A DNA stretch of 27,330 bases, taken from positions 1 to 27,330 of the forward strand of contig JBCCFD010000047.1 of the NCBI GenBank assembly GCA_039029915.1, given 5' to 3'. Origin of the DNA: QQUD01 sp039029915. Its GTDB lineage: Bacteria; Chloroflexota; Anaerolineae; Promineifilales; Promineifilaceae. The notes below the pieces were generated by a model. The model was not told the origin of the DNA, made no database searches, and was given only the letters and a program-made list of their open reading frames with translations. Below are positions 1 through 8,365 of the stretch, one piece after another. Position 1 is the stretch's first letter, and each line of letters begins with the position of its first letter. The position numbers and the translations under genes are program-made.

Positions 1-1184
1 ACAGGTTTCGCCAAAGATAGATCGCGTACCTGAACAGGGTCGAGCCCGGTTCCTTCATGGGCAAAATTGGCCGCATCCAAAATCGTGTGGAAGATACGTC
101 GGGTGCTTACCGGTTCCGTCACCGTCTTCGGCTTAGAAAATCGTTTTGGCCATTGCATCATCATGGGCACATGAATCAACTCTTCATAGGCGTTGAAGGC
201 GTGCCCCATAAAGCCATGTTCACCCAACCCGTCGCCATGGTCTGCCACGATCACGACGAGCGTGTTTTCTCGATTTTGGCGTTTTTCTAGTGCCTCAAAA
301 AGCTGGCTTAAATAATCATCTTGATAAGCCACTTCAGCATCGTACATATCGCTAAGTACTTGGCTTTCCAGTTCACCGAGCGGTTCATCGAGCGGGGCTG
401 CCCACCGATACGCTTCTCGATTCCAGCGCTGCATGATTTGTCGCGCTTCTTTGTTCTGTTTGTAATAGGGTGCTGCTTGGTCCACAAACTGAGCCGGTGG
501 CGTAAAGGGCATGTGCGTTTCCATCAGATTGAGGAAGAGGAATAACGGCCGTTTACGCTTCTGCTCATCTCGCTCTTGCAAAAAGTGAGCCACATCCTTT
601 ACCGAGCGAGCATTTTGCCCTTTAAAGTTAGCTAGTTTTGACCAAATTGGAGTAAACCACGCATTTAACGACAGTCGAAACGCTAAATCCGATTGCCCAA
701 AGAAATTTTGTACTGGATAAGAGATGCGCCGCAAAAATTGGGTATATGCTTCACCAATCCGATTAAACGGCCAAGGTAACCGACTGGAGCGCTTAGGAAT
801 ACTCGGAATGGCTCCACCGTAATTGTAAAATGTTTCAAACCCCCGCTTAAACCCATTGTTCAAAATACCGACCAAAGGATTATTACAAAAACCGACCGTT
901 TCATAACCAGAATCCTTCATTAATTCTGCTAAGTGGGGGGTCGTTTTCGGTAAACTTTGGGAGGCTTGTGTCACTTGATGAACGGTTGGGTACAAACCGG
1001 TAAACATAGAGGCGTGACTGGGGATTGTCCATTGGGCGGGAGAAACAGCTTGCTTAAAAAGTACCCCCTCCTCTGCAAAACGATCAAGATTCGGCGAAAT
1101 CTGGCGTTCGTAACCGTAACATCCCAGCCTATCAGCACGATGGGTATCTAAAACAATAAATACCACATCAGGATAATCAACCAT
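1..1184 (-). CDS. Sulfatase-fold hydrolase (alkaline phosphatase superfamily), C-terminus cut by window edge
   Basis: This is an open reading frame of 394 codons running off the left edge. The N-terminus has the metal-binding start typical of sulfatases (VVFIVLDTHRADRLGCYGY, D13), followed by the nucleophile region QWTIPSHASMFTGLYP (residues 51-66). A second metal motif, ADHGDGLGEHG, lies around D315-H316. Family knowledge: members hydrolyse sulfate or phosphate esters, or transfer phospho-groups. Oddity: the position normally held by Cys or Ser (converted to formylglycine) aligns with Thr53, and the following Arg is His57, so it may be a phosphotransferase or phosphodiesterase rather than a true sulfatase. 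The ATG start is supported by GGAGAAG at 1193-1199 with an 8-nt spacer, and an in-frame stop lies just upstream. No signal peptide is visible. It follows the two minus-strand genes upstream after a 124-bp gap. The superfamily is certain; the substrate is unknown. Confidence 0.9.
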   Translation of the reverse strand, partial: MVDYPDVVFIVLDTHRADRLGCYGYERQISPNLDRFAEEGVLFKQAVSPAQWTIPSHASMFTGLYPTVHQVTQASQSLPKTTPHLAELMKDSGYETVGFCNNPLVGILNNGFKRGFETFYNYGGAIPSIPKRSSRLPWPFNRIGEAYTQFLRRISYPVQNFFGQSDLAFRLSLNAWFTPIWSKLANFKGQNARSVKDVAHFLQERDEQKRKRPLFLFLNLMETHMPFTPPAQFVDQAAPYYKQNKEARQIMQRWNREAYRWAAPLDEPLGELESQVLSDMYDAEVAYQDDYLSQLFEALEKRQNRENTLVVIVADHGDGLGEHGFMGHAFNAYEELIHVPMMMQWPKRFSKPKTVTEPVSTRRIFHTILDAANFAHEGTGLDPVQVRDLSLAKP

Positions 1185-1192
1185 ACCTTTTT

Positions 1193-1199
1193 CTTCTCC
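1193..1199 (-). promoter_or_regulatory. Ribosome binding site of the sulfatase-fold gene
   Basis: GGAGAAG on the minus strand lies 8 nt before the ATG at 1184. It fixes that start, because the same frame is closed by a stop at about 1221-1223. Confidence 0.7.
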
Positions 1200-1294
1200 A
1201 TATAATGCCTCTGTTGAAGATCATTCGGCAAAATCTTATTGTCAAACGAAAAAGTAGACCTTACAAAGGGCACCAATCTTCCAATATTCGGCTG

Positions 1295-1322
1295 ATTATA
1301 TAGAATCCTTAATTTAGGCCAA
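1295..1322 (-). promoter_or_regulatory. Candidate sigma70-type promoter for the sulfatase-fold gene
   Basis: On the minus strand a perfect TATAAT (1295-1300) is preceded by TTGGCC (1317-1322, 4 of 6 to TTGACA) with a 16-bp spacer. It overlaps the last codons of the upstream gene. The gap between the two genes (1185-1308) contains no other feature I can support. Confidence 0.4.
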
Positions 1323-3969
1323 ACCAAGCAATGGCGTTTTCTAATAATGTGGTGCGAGGCTCATCTGGCAAAAGGGCGATTGGGAAGAGAATGATCATGG
1401 ATTTCTGATCAAGCGTAGGATCTTCACCGGCAAAGGCGATTAAGCTACCATCTCCCTCGCTGCCGGCTGGCCACTCCAACAGGCCCACCCCCTCATCCTC
1501 TAAAAAATCCTCAGCAAATATCTCAGACAAGGTGGCTGGCACGGTTGCCGTTAGGGAAAAAATTTCGCCACCATCAAAACCAGCCAAGAGTGGATCATCT
1601 GTATCAGACACAGCCAGTTCGCTTAAGTCAGCCGTAGGTGAGCCAGAAAAAAGACCCGGCATAGACCCAGTTAGTAGAAGGCCACCCCCCTCGTCAAGAA
1701 ATTCAAAGATGACCTCAGTGTCTGGTCCAAAAAAGCCGTCTGGATCCTCATAGTCGCCAGTGTCCCACACAAGAAATGTATGATCTTCAAGTACATCCAA
1801 AGATAACGGACCATCTGTAGATGATACCCAAACGGTGGTTTCAAAAGCACCAAACGCTTCTTCTAAGACAGCTTGGCTTGTAATGCCATCGCCCAGGGGG
1901 TTGCCGTCATCGTCTACAAAGAGAAATACTTTTGTTTCAGTTTCAATAGGCGTTACGGCTTCTTCACCGGAGCTGGTGACGGTTAAACTGTAGCCACCCC
2001 CATCATTAAAGAAATCCCGAACAATGATTGTGTACTCGCCGTCATCCGGAATCTCAACATTCAGCAACTCTTCGGTGCCTTCGGTAAAGGTGCTGTCTGC
2101 CAGGTCAATGAGGGCATTTTCTGGATCGTATATTTCTAAAACAGCATCCATTTCTGAATCCCCATTGACAGAAATATCAATCGTGGCTGGGCCATCGCTA
2201 AACAGATAAGAGTGTGATTCCATATCAGCTAATGCCCCGTCAACTGTTTCCCCGAGTCCGATTGGGCCTTGAAGGACAGCATTCAAATCATCAGTTGGTT
2301 CTTCACCATCTTCATCGGTTGGAGGTTCTTCGTCGATGATTTCTTCATCGTCTTCTTCATCTGTCTCTTCATCGTCAATTTCAGCGGTGCCGCCTGTTAA
2401 TAGTTCAGGCTCAACCGCTTCATTTGACAAGCCAGTGGGGCATAAAGCAAGGTGAGATTGAAGCAAACAATCTGAAAGTGAATCTTCCGAATTAGCAGGA
2501 ATAAGGTTGAGCAGCCGATTAACGGCCGTTTCTAAGCCGTCAGCACTCGCCGCCAGCACCACAACCGAACGATCGTCACCATTTTCGTGAAGCAAAATTA
2601 AAGACGTGCCCGAAAGCTGCACTTTACCCAAAGTTGATTCAAGCAAACGGGTGAGTTCATCTTCTACTTCCTCATCCTCCGCGTTATCTTCTGCATCGTC
2701 TTCTGCTGCGTCATCTTCTGACGCAGCTTCCTCTTCCGCCTCTTCCTCTTCTTCAGATTCGGCCTCTTCCTCAGACTCTTCTGCCTCATCATCAGTTTCA
2801 AGAGGTGGCTCAATGACAATCGTCAAGTCAGCTTCAGCGAGCAATTCTGCAACGGCGTCGGCCTGATTGTAGAGACCTAAGTAAAGCGTATCGCTATTAG
2901 CGGTTGGTTCTGCAGCCAGCGACAGCGTTTGACCAGCCTGACGGAAGGCGTCCTGCAATTGAATGATTTCGTCAAAAGCATCTGGACCCAGTTCGGGTGA
3001 GCCTGTGTATATTAAATGAATGTCTTGAGTAAAAAAGTATGGAAAATCGGCTAGCACAAAATCTCTTTGCTGCGTATTGGTTAAAAAGTCTGCGATTTGA
3101 GAGATAAAACGGCCGTTATCCAAAACCGTTGCGTACGGTTGATTCAGGAAGTGAATATCCCCTAACGCCATCACGCGTTCATTGCCACTGATTGCGGCTA
3201 ACGTTAGTTCGCCTGGCCGATCCGTATCAGAGGACCAGGTGTTTTCATCACCGACGAACAGGGATGTGGCTGATGGGCCAACTTCCAATGAGTGAGCGCC
3301 ATATAAAACAACCTGCTCGAGACCATCAGTAACGGCCGTGTCTTCAAAAGAGCCTTCATTCACAATAATGTTCCGGAAGTTACCCTCGTTTTCAATCGTG
3401 TTGTAGAGGTAGTCTCCATTAAATATGATATCAAATTCATTGGCGATGCTGTTAAGCGGGAGTTCATCCCGCTGAAAAACAATCTCAAAAGAAAATTCTG
3501 TTTCTTCAAAGAACACCTCAAATCGAGTGGGATCACCCACCATCAATAATTTGCCACCCCGATCGACAAAATCCGAAATCGCTAATATTTCAGATTGACT
3601 AAATGATGAAATGGGCGTAATTACCACGAAAGCATTAACAGAGCGAAGCGCCGTTTGTAAATCCCCCCCCGTAAAAGGAACGATTTCAAAGCCTCGTTGG
3701 GCTAAACGGCCGTCTAATGAGCCAATCTCTTCCAGTGTGAAATCGTTGTTATGGGCAAAATCAAGCAAAATCAAGCCATCTCCAACCTGCGGTTCATCCA
3801 CATAGTCGCTAGATGCTGGGGTAGCAACCAGTTGAACCGCTAAAGGATCATACGCCGTTGGCATTTCTCGATCAGGCTGGCTTAAACGATAGAATTGGAA
3901 GTAACGCCACGCGGAAGGTGTCACAAGCAACAAAATAAAAATGAGAAGTAGAAGTATTGGTCTACGCAT
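1309..3969 (-). CDS. Large membrane-anchored protein with DUF4350/GATase-like region, PPC-like domain and acidic linkers
   Basis: The 886-residue protein has one N-terminal membrane segment (residues 4-20) and a large, presumably extracytoplasmic, remainder. Residues 65-300 resemble the DUF4350/GATase-like fold: GLILLDFAHNNDF, then FVVITPISSFSQSEI and FVDRGGKLLMVGD. A Glu/Asp/Ser/Ala-rich linker lies at about 388-443 and a second acidic linker at about 523-561. Residues 566-670 look like a bacterial pre-peptidase C-terminal (PPC) beta-sandwich (VDGALADMESHSYLF ... IPDDGEYTIIVRD). Residues 675-886 look like a second GATase-like domain (FLDEGGGLLLTG). AAGGGA at 3980-3985 supports the start and overlaps the stop of the S49 protease gene 14 bp upstream, so the two are probably co-transcribed. 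No catalytic residues were identified. Domain names come from recognition by eye; the function is unknown. Confidence 0.8.
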   Translation of the reverse strand: MRRPILLLLIFILLLVTPSAWRYFQFYRLSQPDREMPTAYDPLAVQLVATPASSDYVDEPQVGDGLILLDFAHNNDFTLEEIGSLDGRLAQRGFEIVPFTGGDLQTALRSVNAFVVITPISSFSQSEILAISDFVDRGGKLLMVGDPTRFEVFFEETEFSFEIVFQRDELPLNSIANEFDIIFNGDYLYNTIENEGNFRNIIVNEGSFEDTAVTDGLEQVVLYGAHSLEVGPSATSLFVGDENTWSSDTDRPGELTLAAISGNERVMALGDIHFLNQPYATVLDNGRFISQIADFLTNTQQRDFVLADFPYFFTQDIHLIYTGSPELGPDAFDEIIQLQDAFRQAGQTLSLAAEPTANSDTLYLGLYNQADAVAELLAEADLTIVIEPPLETDDEAEESEEEAESEEEEEAEEEAASEDDAAEDDAEDNAEDEEVEDELTRLLESTLGKVQLSGTSLILLHENGDDRSVVVLAASADGLETAVNRLLNLIPANSEDSLSDCLLQSHLALCPTGLSNEAVEPELLTGGTAEIDDEETDEEDDEEIIDEEPPTDEDGEEPTDDLNAVLQGPIGLGETVDGALADMESHSYLFSDGPATIDISVNGDSEMDAVLEIYDPENALIDLADSTFTEGTEELLNVEIPDDGEYTIIVRDFFNDGGGYSLTVTSSGEEAVTPIETETKVFLFVDDDGNPLGDGITSQAVLEEAFGAFETTVWVSSTDGPLSLDVLEDHTFLVWDTGDYEDPDGFFGPDTEVIFEFLDEGGGLLLTGSMPGLFSGSPTADLSELAVSDTDDPLLAGFDGGEIFSLTATVPATLSEIFAEDFLEDEGVGLLEWPAGSEGDGSLIAFAGEDPTLDQKSMIILFPIALLPDEPRTTLLENAIAWFGLN

Positions 3970-3983
3970 AGTTTGAGTTTCCC

Positions 3984-4859
3984 TTAGCGGTTTTCGGGGA
4001 GATCTAAATAAAGATAATATAAGCCAGGTTCATAGTTTGTATTAGGCGTCCACAAGGCATTGACATCAATTTCAGGCGGCGTGTAGTCAAAGACGGCCGT
4101 TTCGCCATCATCAAATACAAGTGGGAATAGTTCAACCACATCATATTGGGCAAGCCCCGCCATCTCAGCCGCGTCTTCAATCGCTTCATCGTTGGAAACT
4201 AAACCATCAATTAAGCCAAAATCTAAGGCTTGAATACCTGTATAAACCTCTGCCCTTGAGAGCGTCTCAATAGGTATTTCCAATTTATCACCACGACCGT
4301 TAATCACAGCCTGCAAGAAAGCATTTTTCGCTGTCTCTATTTGTCGAATAGTGCCATCTCGCGTGCCACCAAATGATTTATAAGGCCCAGTCGTCAAAAC
4401 TTCTTCTTCAATAAAAACCTGTCCGGGTAAAAACGCAATAACCCCTACACTCCCGACACCAGATGTTGGCTTTGCATAAATTTTATCTGCTGCCGCCGCC
4501 ATATAATACGCACCACTGGCTGCGAGCAGGTCAATTGTGGCCACAACGGGCATTTCTTCACGCGTATTTAGAACATCCAAATAGAGTTCTTCACTGTACG
4601 CTGCAGAGCCTCCCGGGCTATTAATAACAAGCACAACCGCTTTAATTTGGTCATTTTCACGTGCAAATTGAAGCTGCTCGTTTATTTCAAATGCAGAAAA
4701 GCCTGCAATTTCACTGCTTAGCCGAACAATACCAATTTGTGGCTTTGGTACTAAACGGGGAGCAAAAAATATGCCTAACGCAAGTGGAAAGGCAATAATA
4801 AACAGTAAAATAAGAAGAAATCGAAGAGGTGATTGTTCTGACGGTGCATTTGACTGCAT
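3984..4859 (-). CDS. SppA-like S49 family membrane serine protease
   Basis: The protein is a signal peptide peptidase/SppA-like protease, which in this family cleaves residual signal peptides or membrane-associated peptides at the membrane. From the chosen ATG it has 291 residues. One transmembrane segment lies at about 13-33, then VVLVINSPGGSAAYSEE (oxyanion-side motif). The Ser of LLAASGAYYMAAA (Ser115 from this start) and the Lys of TGPYKSFGGTRDG (Lys161) fit the Ser-Lys dyad of short bacterial SppA proteins. Start choice: the open frame extends to a GTG at 4922 (312 aa), but the ATG at 4857-4859 is preceded by AAAGGAG with a 6-nt spacer, so I prefer the shorter form. The length is that of the single-domain class rather than the doubled E. 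coli type. The large membrane-anchored gene follows 14 bp downstream. Confidence 0.9.
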   Translation of the reverse strand: MQSNAPSEQSPLRFLLILLFIIAFPLALGIFFAPRLVPKPQIGIVRLSSEIAGFSAFEINEQLQFARENDQIKAVVLVINSPGGSAAYSEELYLDVLNTREEMPVVATIDLLAASGAYYMAAAADKIYAKPTSGVGSVGVIAFLPGQVFIEEEVLTTGPYKSFGGTRDGTIRQIETAKNAFLQAVINGRGDKLEIPIETLSRAEVYTGIQALDFGLIDGLVSNDEAIEDAAEMAGLAQYDVVELFPLVFDDGETAVFDYTPPEIDVNALWTPNTNYEPGLYYLYLDLPENR

Positions 4860-4865
4860 CAACTG

Positions 4866-4870
4866 CTCCT
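4866..4870 (-). promoter_or_regulatory. Ribosome binding site deciding the SppA-like start
   Basis: AGGAG on the minus strand lies 6 nt upstream of the ATG at 4859. The alternative GTG start at 4922 has no comparable site. Confidence 0.65.
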
Positions 4871-4984
4871 TTGTTTTCAAGGCAAAATGGTCATCTTTGT
4901 CTGTCAATGGAAGAGATGGCACTCATTCTTTTTTAAGGTTTTTTGCCATTTACATGAGACTGATGGAACAAAATTAAAAAATAA

Positions 4985-5000
4985 TCATCGCTAACGATGA
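4985..5000. promoter_or_regulatory. Inverted repeat in the recF/SppA-like divergent region
   Basis: TCATCG and CGATGA are separated by CTAA. On the minus strand the repeat falls near the expected transcription start of the protease operon and is followed by a T-rich run. It could be an operator or a weak attenuator. Only the symmetry is observed. Confidence 0.3.
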
Positions 5001-5006
5001 AACAAT

Positions 5007-5035
5007 AGCATAACATGAGCCGATTTTTATAGCAA
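5007..5035 (-). promoter_or_regulatory. Candidate promoter of the SppA-like operon
   Basis: On the minus strand TTGCTA (5030-5035) and TATGCT (5007-5012) are separated by 17 bp. Each matches the sigma70 consensus at 4 of 6 bases. It leaves a leader of about 140 nt before the preferred ATG. Confidence 0.35.
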
Positions 5036-5080
5036 TCGCCGTTCTCCTATTATTTAGGCACAGACAATGATTTAACATTT

Positions 5081-5109
5081 ATGACAATATTGTTGGCATA
5101 TGCTAGAAT
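5081..5109 (+). promoter_or_regulatory. Sigma70-type promoter of recF
   Basis: ATGACA (5081-5086) and TAGAAT (5104-5109) are separated by exactly 17 bp, and each matches consensus at 5 of 6 bases. Transcription would start near 5116, about 35 nt before the recF ATG. Confidence 0.6.
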
Positions 5110-5151
5110 GCTCAGAAATTATAGTTCAAGAGGGCGTTGCTCTAATAATTA

Positions 5152-6378
5152 ATGCACATATCACATCTTTCATTGTCGAATATCAGGAACTACAGCAGGT
5201 TAGAGTTCGCTATTCCAAAGGGCACCACCTTACTATACGGCGCAAATGCCCAAGGTAAAACCAACATTCTTGAGTCAATTTACTACCTAGCTACAACGCG
5301 CTCCCCCTTTACAGAACACGATAGTCAACTCATCAATTGGGAGGCCACCCAGCAAGAAGAACCTATTGTTGTCGGCCGTATAAAATCTCAAATATTTTCT
5401 GATGACTATTCAAACGAATTAGAAATGAGGCTTATACAAGAGTCTCGGCCGTCTTCTTTTAAAACTCAAAAAAGTTTTCGCAGGGAAGTTTTAATCAACA
5501 AACGGAAGGTTCGACTCATGGATTTAATTGGGAATCTCCGGATTGTCATGTTTCTACCGAGCGATATTCAACTGATTACGGGTTCTCCTGCGGAGCGAAG
5601 GCGATTCTTAAATATTACGTTATGCCAAATTGATCCTATTTACTGTCGCACTTTAAGCCATTACAATAAAGTGCTTGAACAGCGAAATGCCTTGCTTCGT
5701 CAAATCAATGAAGGGCTTGCACAAAAAGAATTATTGCCAGTCTATACGGAAAAATTGGTGGAATATGGTTCACATATTTTTTTAAAGCGTGCAACTTTCA
5801 TTCAATACATTAATCAAACTGCCCAAAACATTCACTATGAGTCAATTTCAAACGAAACAGAGACGATCCAATTTATTTATCAACCGAGATTGAAACCAAA
5901 ACGGCCAGTGGATAGTTTAATAGAGTTAGAAGGGTTACAAGATTGGCTGATGGCGCATGAAGGTGATGAATCAAAACTGCGAAATCATTTCGGTAAGATA
6001 CTCAATGAGCATGAAAATCATGATATTATGCGCAGCACAACAACCATTGGGCCTCATCGCGACGATTGGAAAATATTTTTAAATCAGCGCCCCTTGGCTC
6101 CTTTTGGTTCAAGAGGCCAACAAAGAAGCGCTTTGTTGGCTTTGAAGTTAGCTGAGATTGCATGGATGAAAGAACAAACGAACGAACTGCCAATATTGCT
6201 ATTAGATGAAGTTGTGGCAGAATTAGACCTGTCAAGACGAGCGTCTCTTTTGGAAACAATTTTACAATCTAACCAAGCAATCTTAACCGCAACGGAATTG
6301 AGCATGTTTTCAAATTCATTTTTAGAGCAAGTTAATCGGTTTAATATCGAAAACGGCCGTATTCTGAATCCAGCTTGA
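5152..6378 (+). CDS. recF: DNA replication/repair protein RecF
   Basis: RecF is an SMC/ABC-type ATPase that binds gapped DNA and, with RecO and RecR, loads RecA at single-strand gaps. At 408 residues the protein is slightly longer than the usual 360-380. The N-terminus LSNIRNYSRLEF is typical of RecF. The Walker A motif GANAQGKT spans residues 30-37. The ABC signature FGSRGQQRSALLALKLAE begins at 318. Walker B with the catalytic acidic pair is LPILLLDEVVAELD (D352-E353). The ATG lacks a strong ribosome binding site; AGGG lies 17 nt upstream. No dnaA, dnaN or gyrB gene is adjacent, so this is not the classical replication-origin cluster. The cyclase gene starts 58 bp downstream in the same direction and may share the transcript. 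Confidence 0.95.
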   Translation: MHISHLSLSNIRNYSRLEFAIPKGTTLLYGANAQGKTNILESIYYLATTRSPFTEHDSQLINWEATQQEEPIVVGRIKSQIFSDDYSNELEMRLIQESRPSSFKTQKSFRREVLINKRKVRLMDLIGNLRIVMFLPSDIQLITGSPAERRRFLNITLCQIDPIYCRTLSHYNKVLEQRNALLRQINEGLAQKELLPVYTEKLVEYGSHIFLKRATFIQYINQTAQNIHYESISNETETIQFIYQPRLKPKRPVDSLIELEGLQDWLMAHEGDESKLRNHFGKILNEHENHDIMRSTTTIGPHRDDWKIFLNQRPLAPFGSRGQQRSALLALKLAEIAWMKEQTNELPILLLDEVVAELDLSRRASLLETILQSNQAILTATELSMFSNSFLEQVNRFNIENGRILNPA

Positions 6379-6436
6379 TGACTCAAACAGAACCCACTAC
6401 TTCTGAGCAAGTCATCAGATTTTGTAAAAAAGCAAT

Positions 6437-8365
6437 ATGACAAACGAGCAACAACAGGCTCAGGTTGTCCTAATCATCGACGACAGCCGAGAAAATCGAA
6501 TATTGCTATCTTCCCAGCTTTCCTTAGAAGGGTATCAAACCCTGCAAGCCGCCGGGGGAAAGGAAGGTATTGATACCGCCATTTCAAATGATCCAGACAT
6601 CATTTTGCTTGACGTGATGATGCCTGACATGAGCGGATTTGAAGTTTGTCAAACGCTTAAAGAAAACAAATCAACCCACCTCATCCCCATTATCATGGTA
6701 ACAGCGCTTCGCGAAGTCGAAGCCAGAATTGAAGGTAAAAAAGCAGGCGCAGATGACTTTCTATCCCGCCCCTATGTTCGCGAAGAGCTCTTAGTCCGAG
6801 TCCGAACCTTAATTCAACTCAAACATGCTCGCGTTCACTTGGAAGAAGAACGAAATCGTTTAGAGCTGCTTTATGAAATTACACAAGCCATCAGCAAAGA
6901 TTTAGATTTAGAATCGATTGTGGCCACAACAATCACTGAAACGCAAAAAGCATTAGGCGCCAACAAAGGGAACATCATTCTGCTTGATGAGAGCGGAGCA
7001 GTCACCCACAAATTCTTGATCCGCGCCAACGCTTCGCTAGAAATTGGGGATCAAATTGCAACTGAAGTCATGGATAGGGGACTAGGCGGCTGGCTTATTC
7101 AACACCAGCGTGGTGATATTATCAACGATATCTCGGAAGATGAACGCTGGGTAACCTTGCCAGATGATAGTGTCGAATCAGGCGCAGCGATTGGCGTTCC
7201 GTTGATTGCCCATACCCAAACCATTGGGGTGCTCATATTAAATCATCCCCAAACAAACTACTTTAAATCAGAACATTTAACGCTTTTACAAACGATTGCG
7301 GGTACCACTACAACAGCCATTCAAAACGCATATTTCTTTTCAGAAGTCAGTGAAGAGCGGGAAAAGCTAAGCGCAATTCTGGCTCAGGCTTCAGATGTGA
7401 TTATCACAACCGATCAGAATCGGGTTATTTCTCGAATTAATCACGCGGCCGAAAATTTATTTAATCTCAAAACCGATGAAGTCACTAATCAAGATTTAAC
7501 AAATATTCCTGAGCTTTGGCCGCTCATCTCCCTTTTTGAGCAAGATGATTCGTACGCGGGTGAAGTCATCCTCAATAATCAACAAATTTTTTACGCAAGC
7601 CTGTCACAAATCAAAGATGTAGGGTATGCCGTTGTGCTTCAAGATATTACTGAAATGAAGCGCATGGAAGAGCTTAGAATTGAAACTGAACGATTAGAAA
7701 AAGAGCGGGTCAAAGAAACTTTTTCAAGATATATGGGACCGAGCTTGGTGGAACATGTTTTGGAGAATGTCCCTAACTTAATGGCTCGTCGAGAAAGGCG
7801 AGAAGCGGTGGTTATGTTTGCTGATATTCGAGACTTTACCCGCTTTACTCGTAGTAATGAACCCAATGAGGTCGTTGAGCGCCTCAATGAATTTTTCACC
7901 AAAATGACCGAGATAGTCTACTCGTTCGATGGCATCATCTTTGAACTGACGGGTGATGAAATTTTAGTAGGGTTTAATGCACCTTTCGATCAGGATGACG
8001 CCCCAACGCGAGCTTTGGAAACAGCCATTTCTATGCACCAAAGATTTAACCAGCTTCGGCAAGAGCTTTTCGGAAATCTTAGTATTGGCTTTGGTATGGG
8101 TGTGGGTATTGACCTTGGAGAAGTTGTTGTTGGGAATGTTGGCGCTGAAACGCGCATGACATTTAGAATGGTAGGAGATGCGGTTAATATCGCTCATCGC
8201 CTAGTTGATTTAGCTTCTGATCACGAGATCGTTATCTCTGAAAAGGTTTATGAAAATATCAATCCTAAGTCTGCGCTTGTAAAAAATGTCCAGTTTGAAT
8301 CGCTGGGACCCCTGCAAATTAAAGGGAAGGATGAGCCCCAAATGGTTTACTCTATTTCTATTTAG
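6437..8365 (+). CDS. Response regulator with GAF, PAS and class III nucleotide cyclase domains
   Basis: The 642-residue protein is probably a cytoplasmic signalling enzyme making a cyclic nucleotide under phosphorylation and ligand control. Residues 9-128 are a receiver domain with D15/D16, phospho-acceptor D59 and T89; the usual Lys is Arg111 (FLSRPYV). Residues about 140-300 form a GAF domain, 305-405 a PAS domain, and 445-635 a class III cyclase. The cyclase metal residues D463 (FADIRDF) and D507 (ELTGDE) and the transition-state residues N584 and R588 (GDAVNIAHR) are present. The purine-selecting positions are Glu503 and Arg577, which fit neither the usual adenylate pair (Lys with Asp/Thr) nor the usual guanylate pair (Glu with Cys/Ser). 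No clear ribosome binding site is seen. The last 4 bp overlap the converging rsmG gene. Confidence 0.9.
   Translation: MTNEQQQAQVVLIIDDSRENRILLSSQLSLEGYQTLQAAGGKEGIDTAISNDPDIILLDVMMPDMSGFEVCQTLKENKSTHLIPIIMVTALREVEARIEGKKAGADDFLSRPYVREELLVRVRTLIQLKHARVHLEEERNRLELLYEITQAISKDLDLESIVATTITETQKALGANKGNIILLDESGAVTHKFLIRANASLEIGDQIATEVMDRGLGGWLIQHQRGDIINDISEDERWVTLPDDSVESGAAIGVPLIAHTQTIGVLILNHPQTNYFKSEHLTLLQTIAGTTTTAIQNAYFFSEVSEEREKLSAILAQASDVIITTDQNRVISRINHAAENLFNLKTDEVTNQDLTNIPELWPLISLFEQDDSYAGEVILNNQQIFYASLSQIKDVGYAVVLQDITEMKRMEELRIETERLEKERVKETFSRYMGPSLVEHVLENVPNLMARRERREAVVMFADIRDFTRFTRSNEPNEVVERLNEFFTKMTEIVYSFDGIIFELTGDEILVGFNAPFDQDDAPTRALETAISMHQRFNQLRQELFGNLSIGFGMGVGIDLGEVVVGNVGAETRMTFRMVGDAVNIAHRLVDLASDHEIVISEKVYENINPKSALVKNVQFESLGPLQIKGKDEPQMVYSISI

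Noticed and set aside
57..1151. Plus-strand open frames near the left edge
   Set aside because: They lie antisense to the sulfatase-fold gene, have no family motifs, and that gene's own frame has clear catalytic motifs.
2606..2866. Ser/Ala-rich plus-strand open frame
   Set aside because: It is the antisense reading of the acidic Glu/Asp/Ser linker of the membrane-anchored protein.
4860..4922. Longer GTG start for the SppA-like protease
   Set aside because: It has no ribosome binding site, while the ATG at 4857-4859 has AAAGGAG at ideal distance. The 21 extra residues have no recognisable role before the membrane segment.
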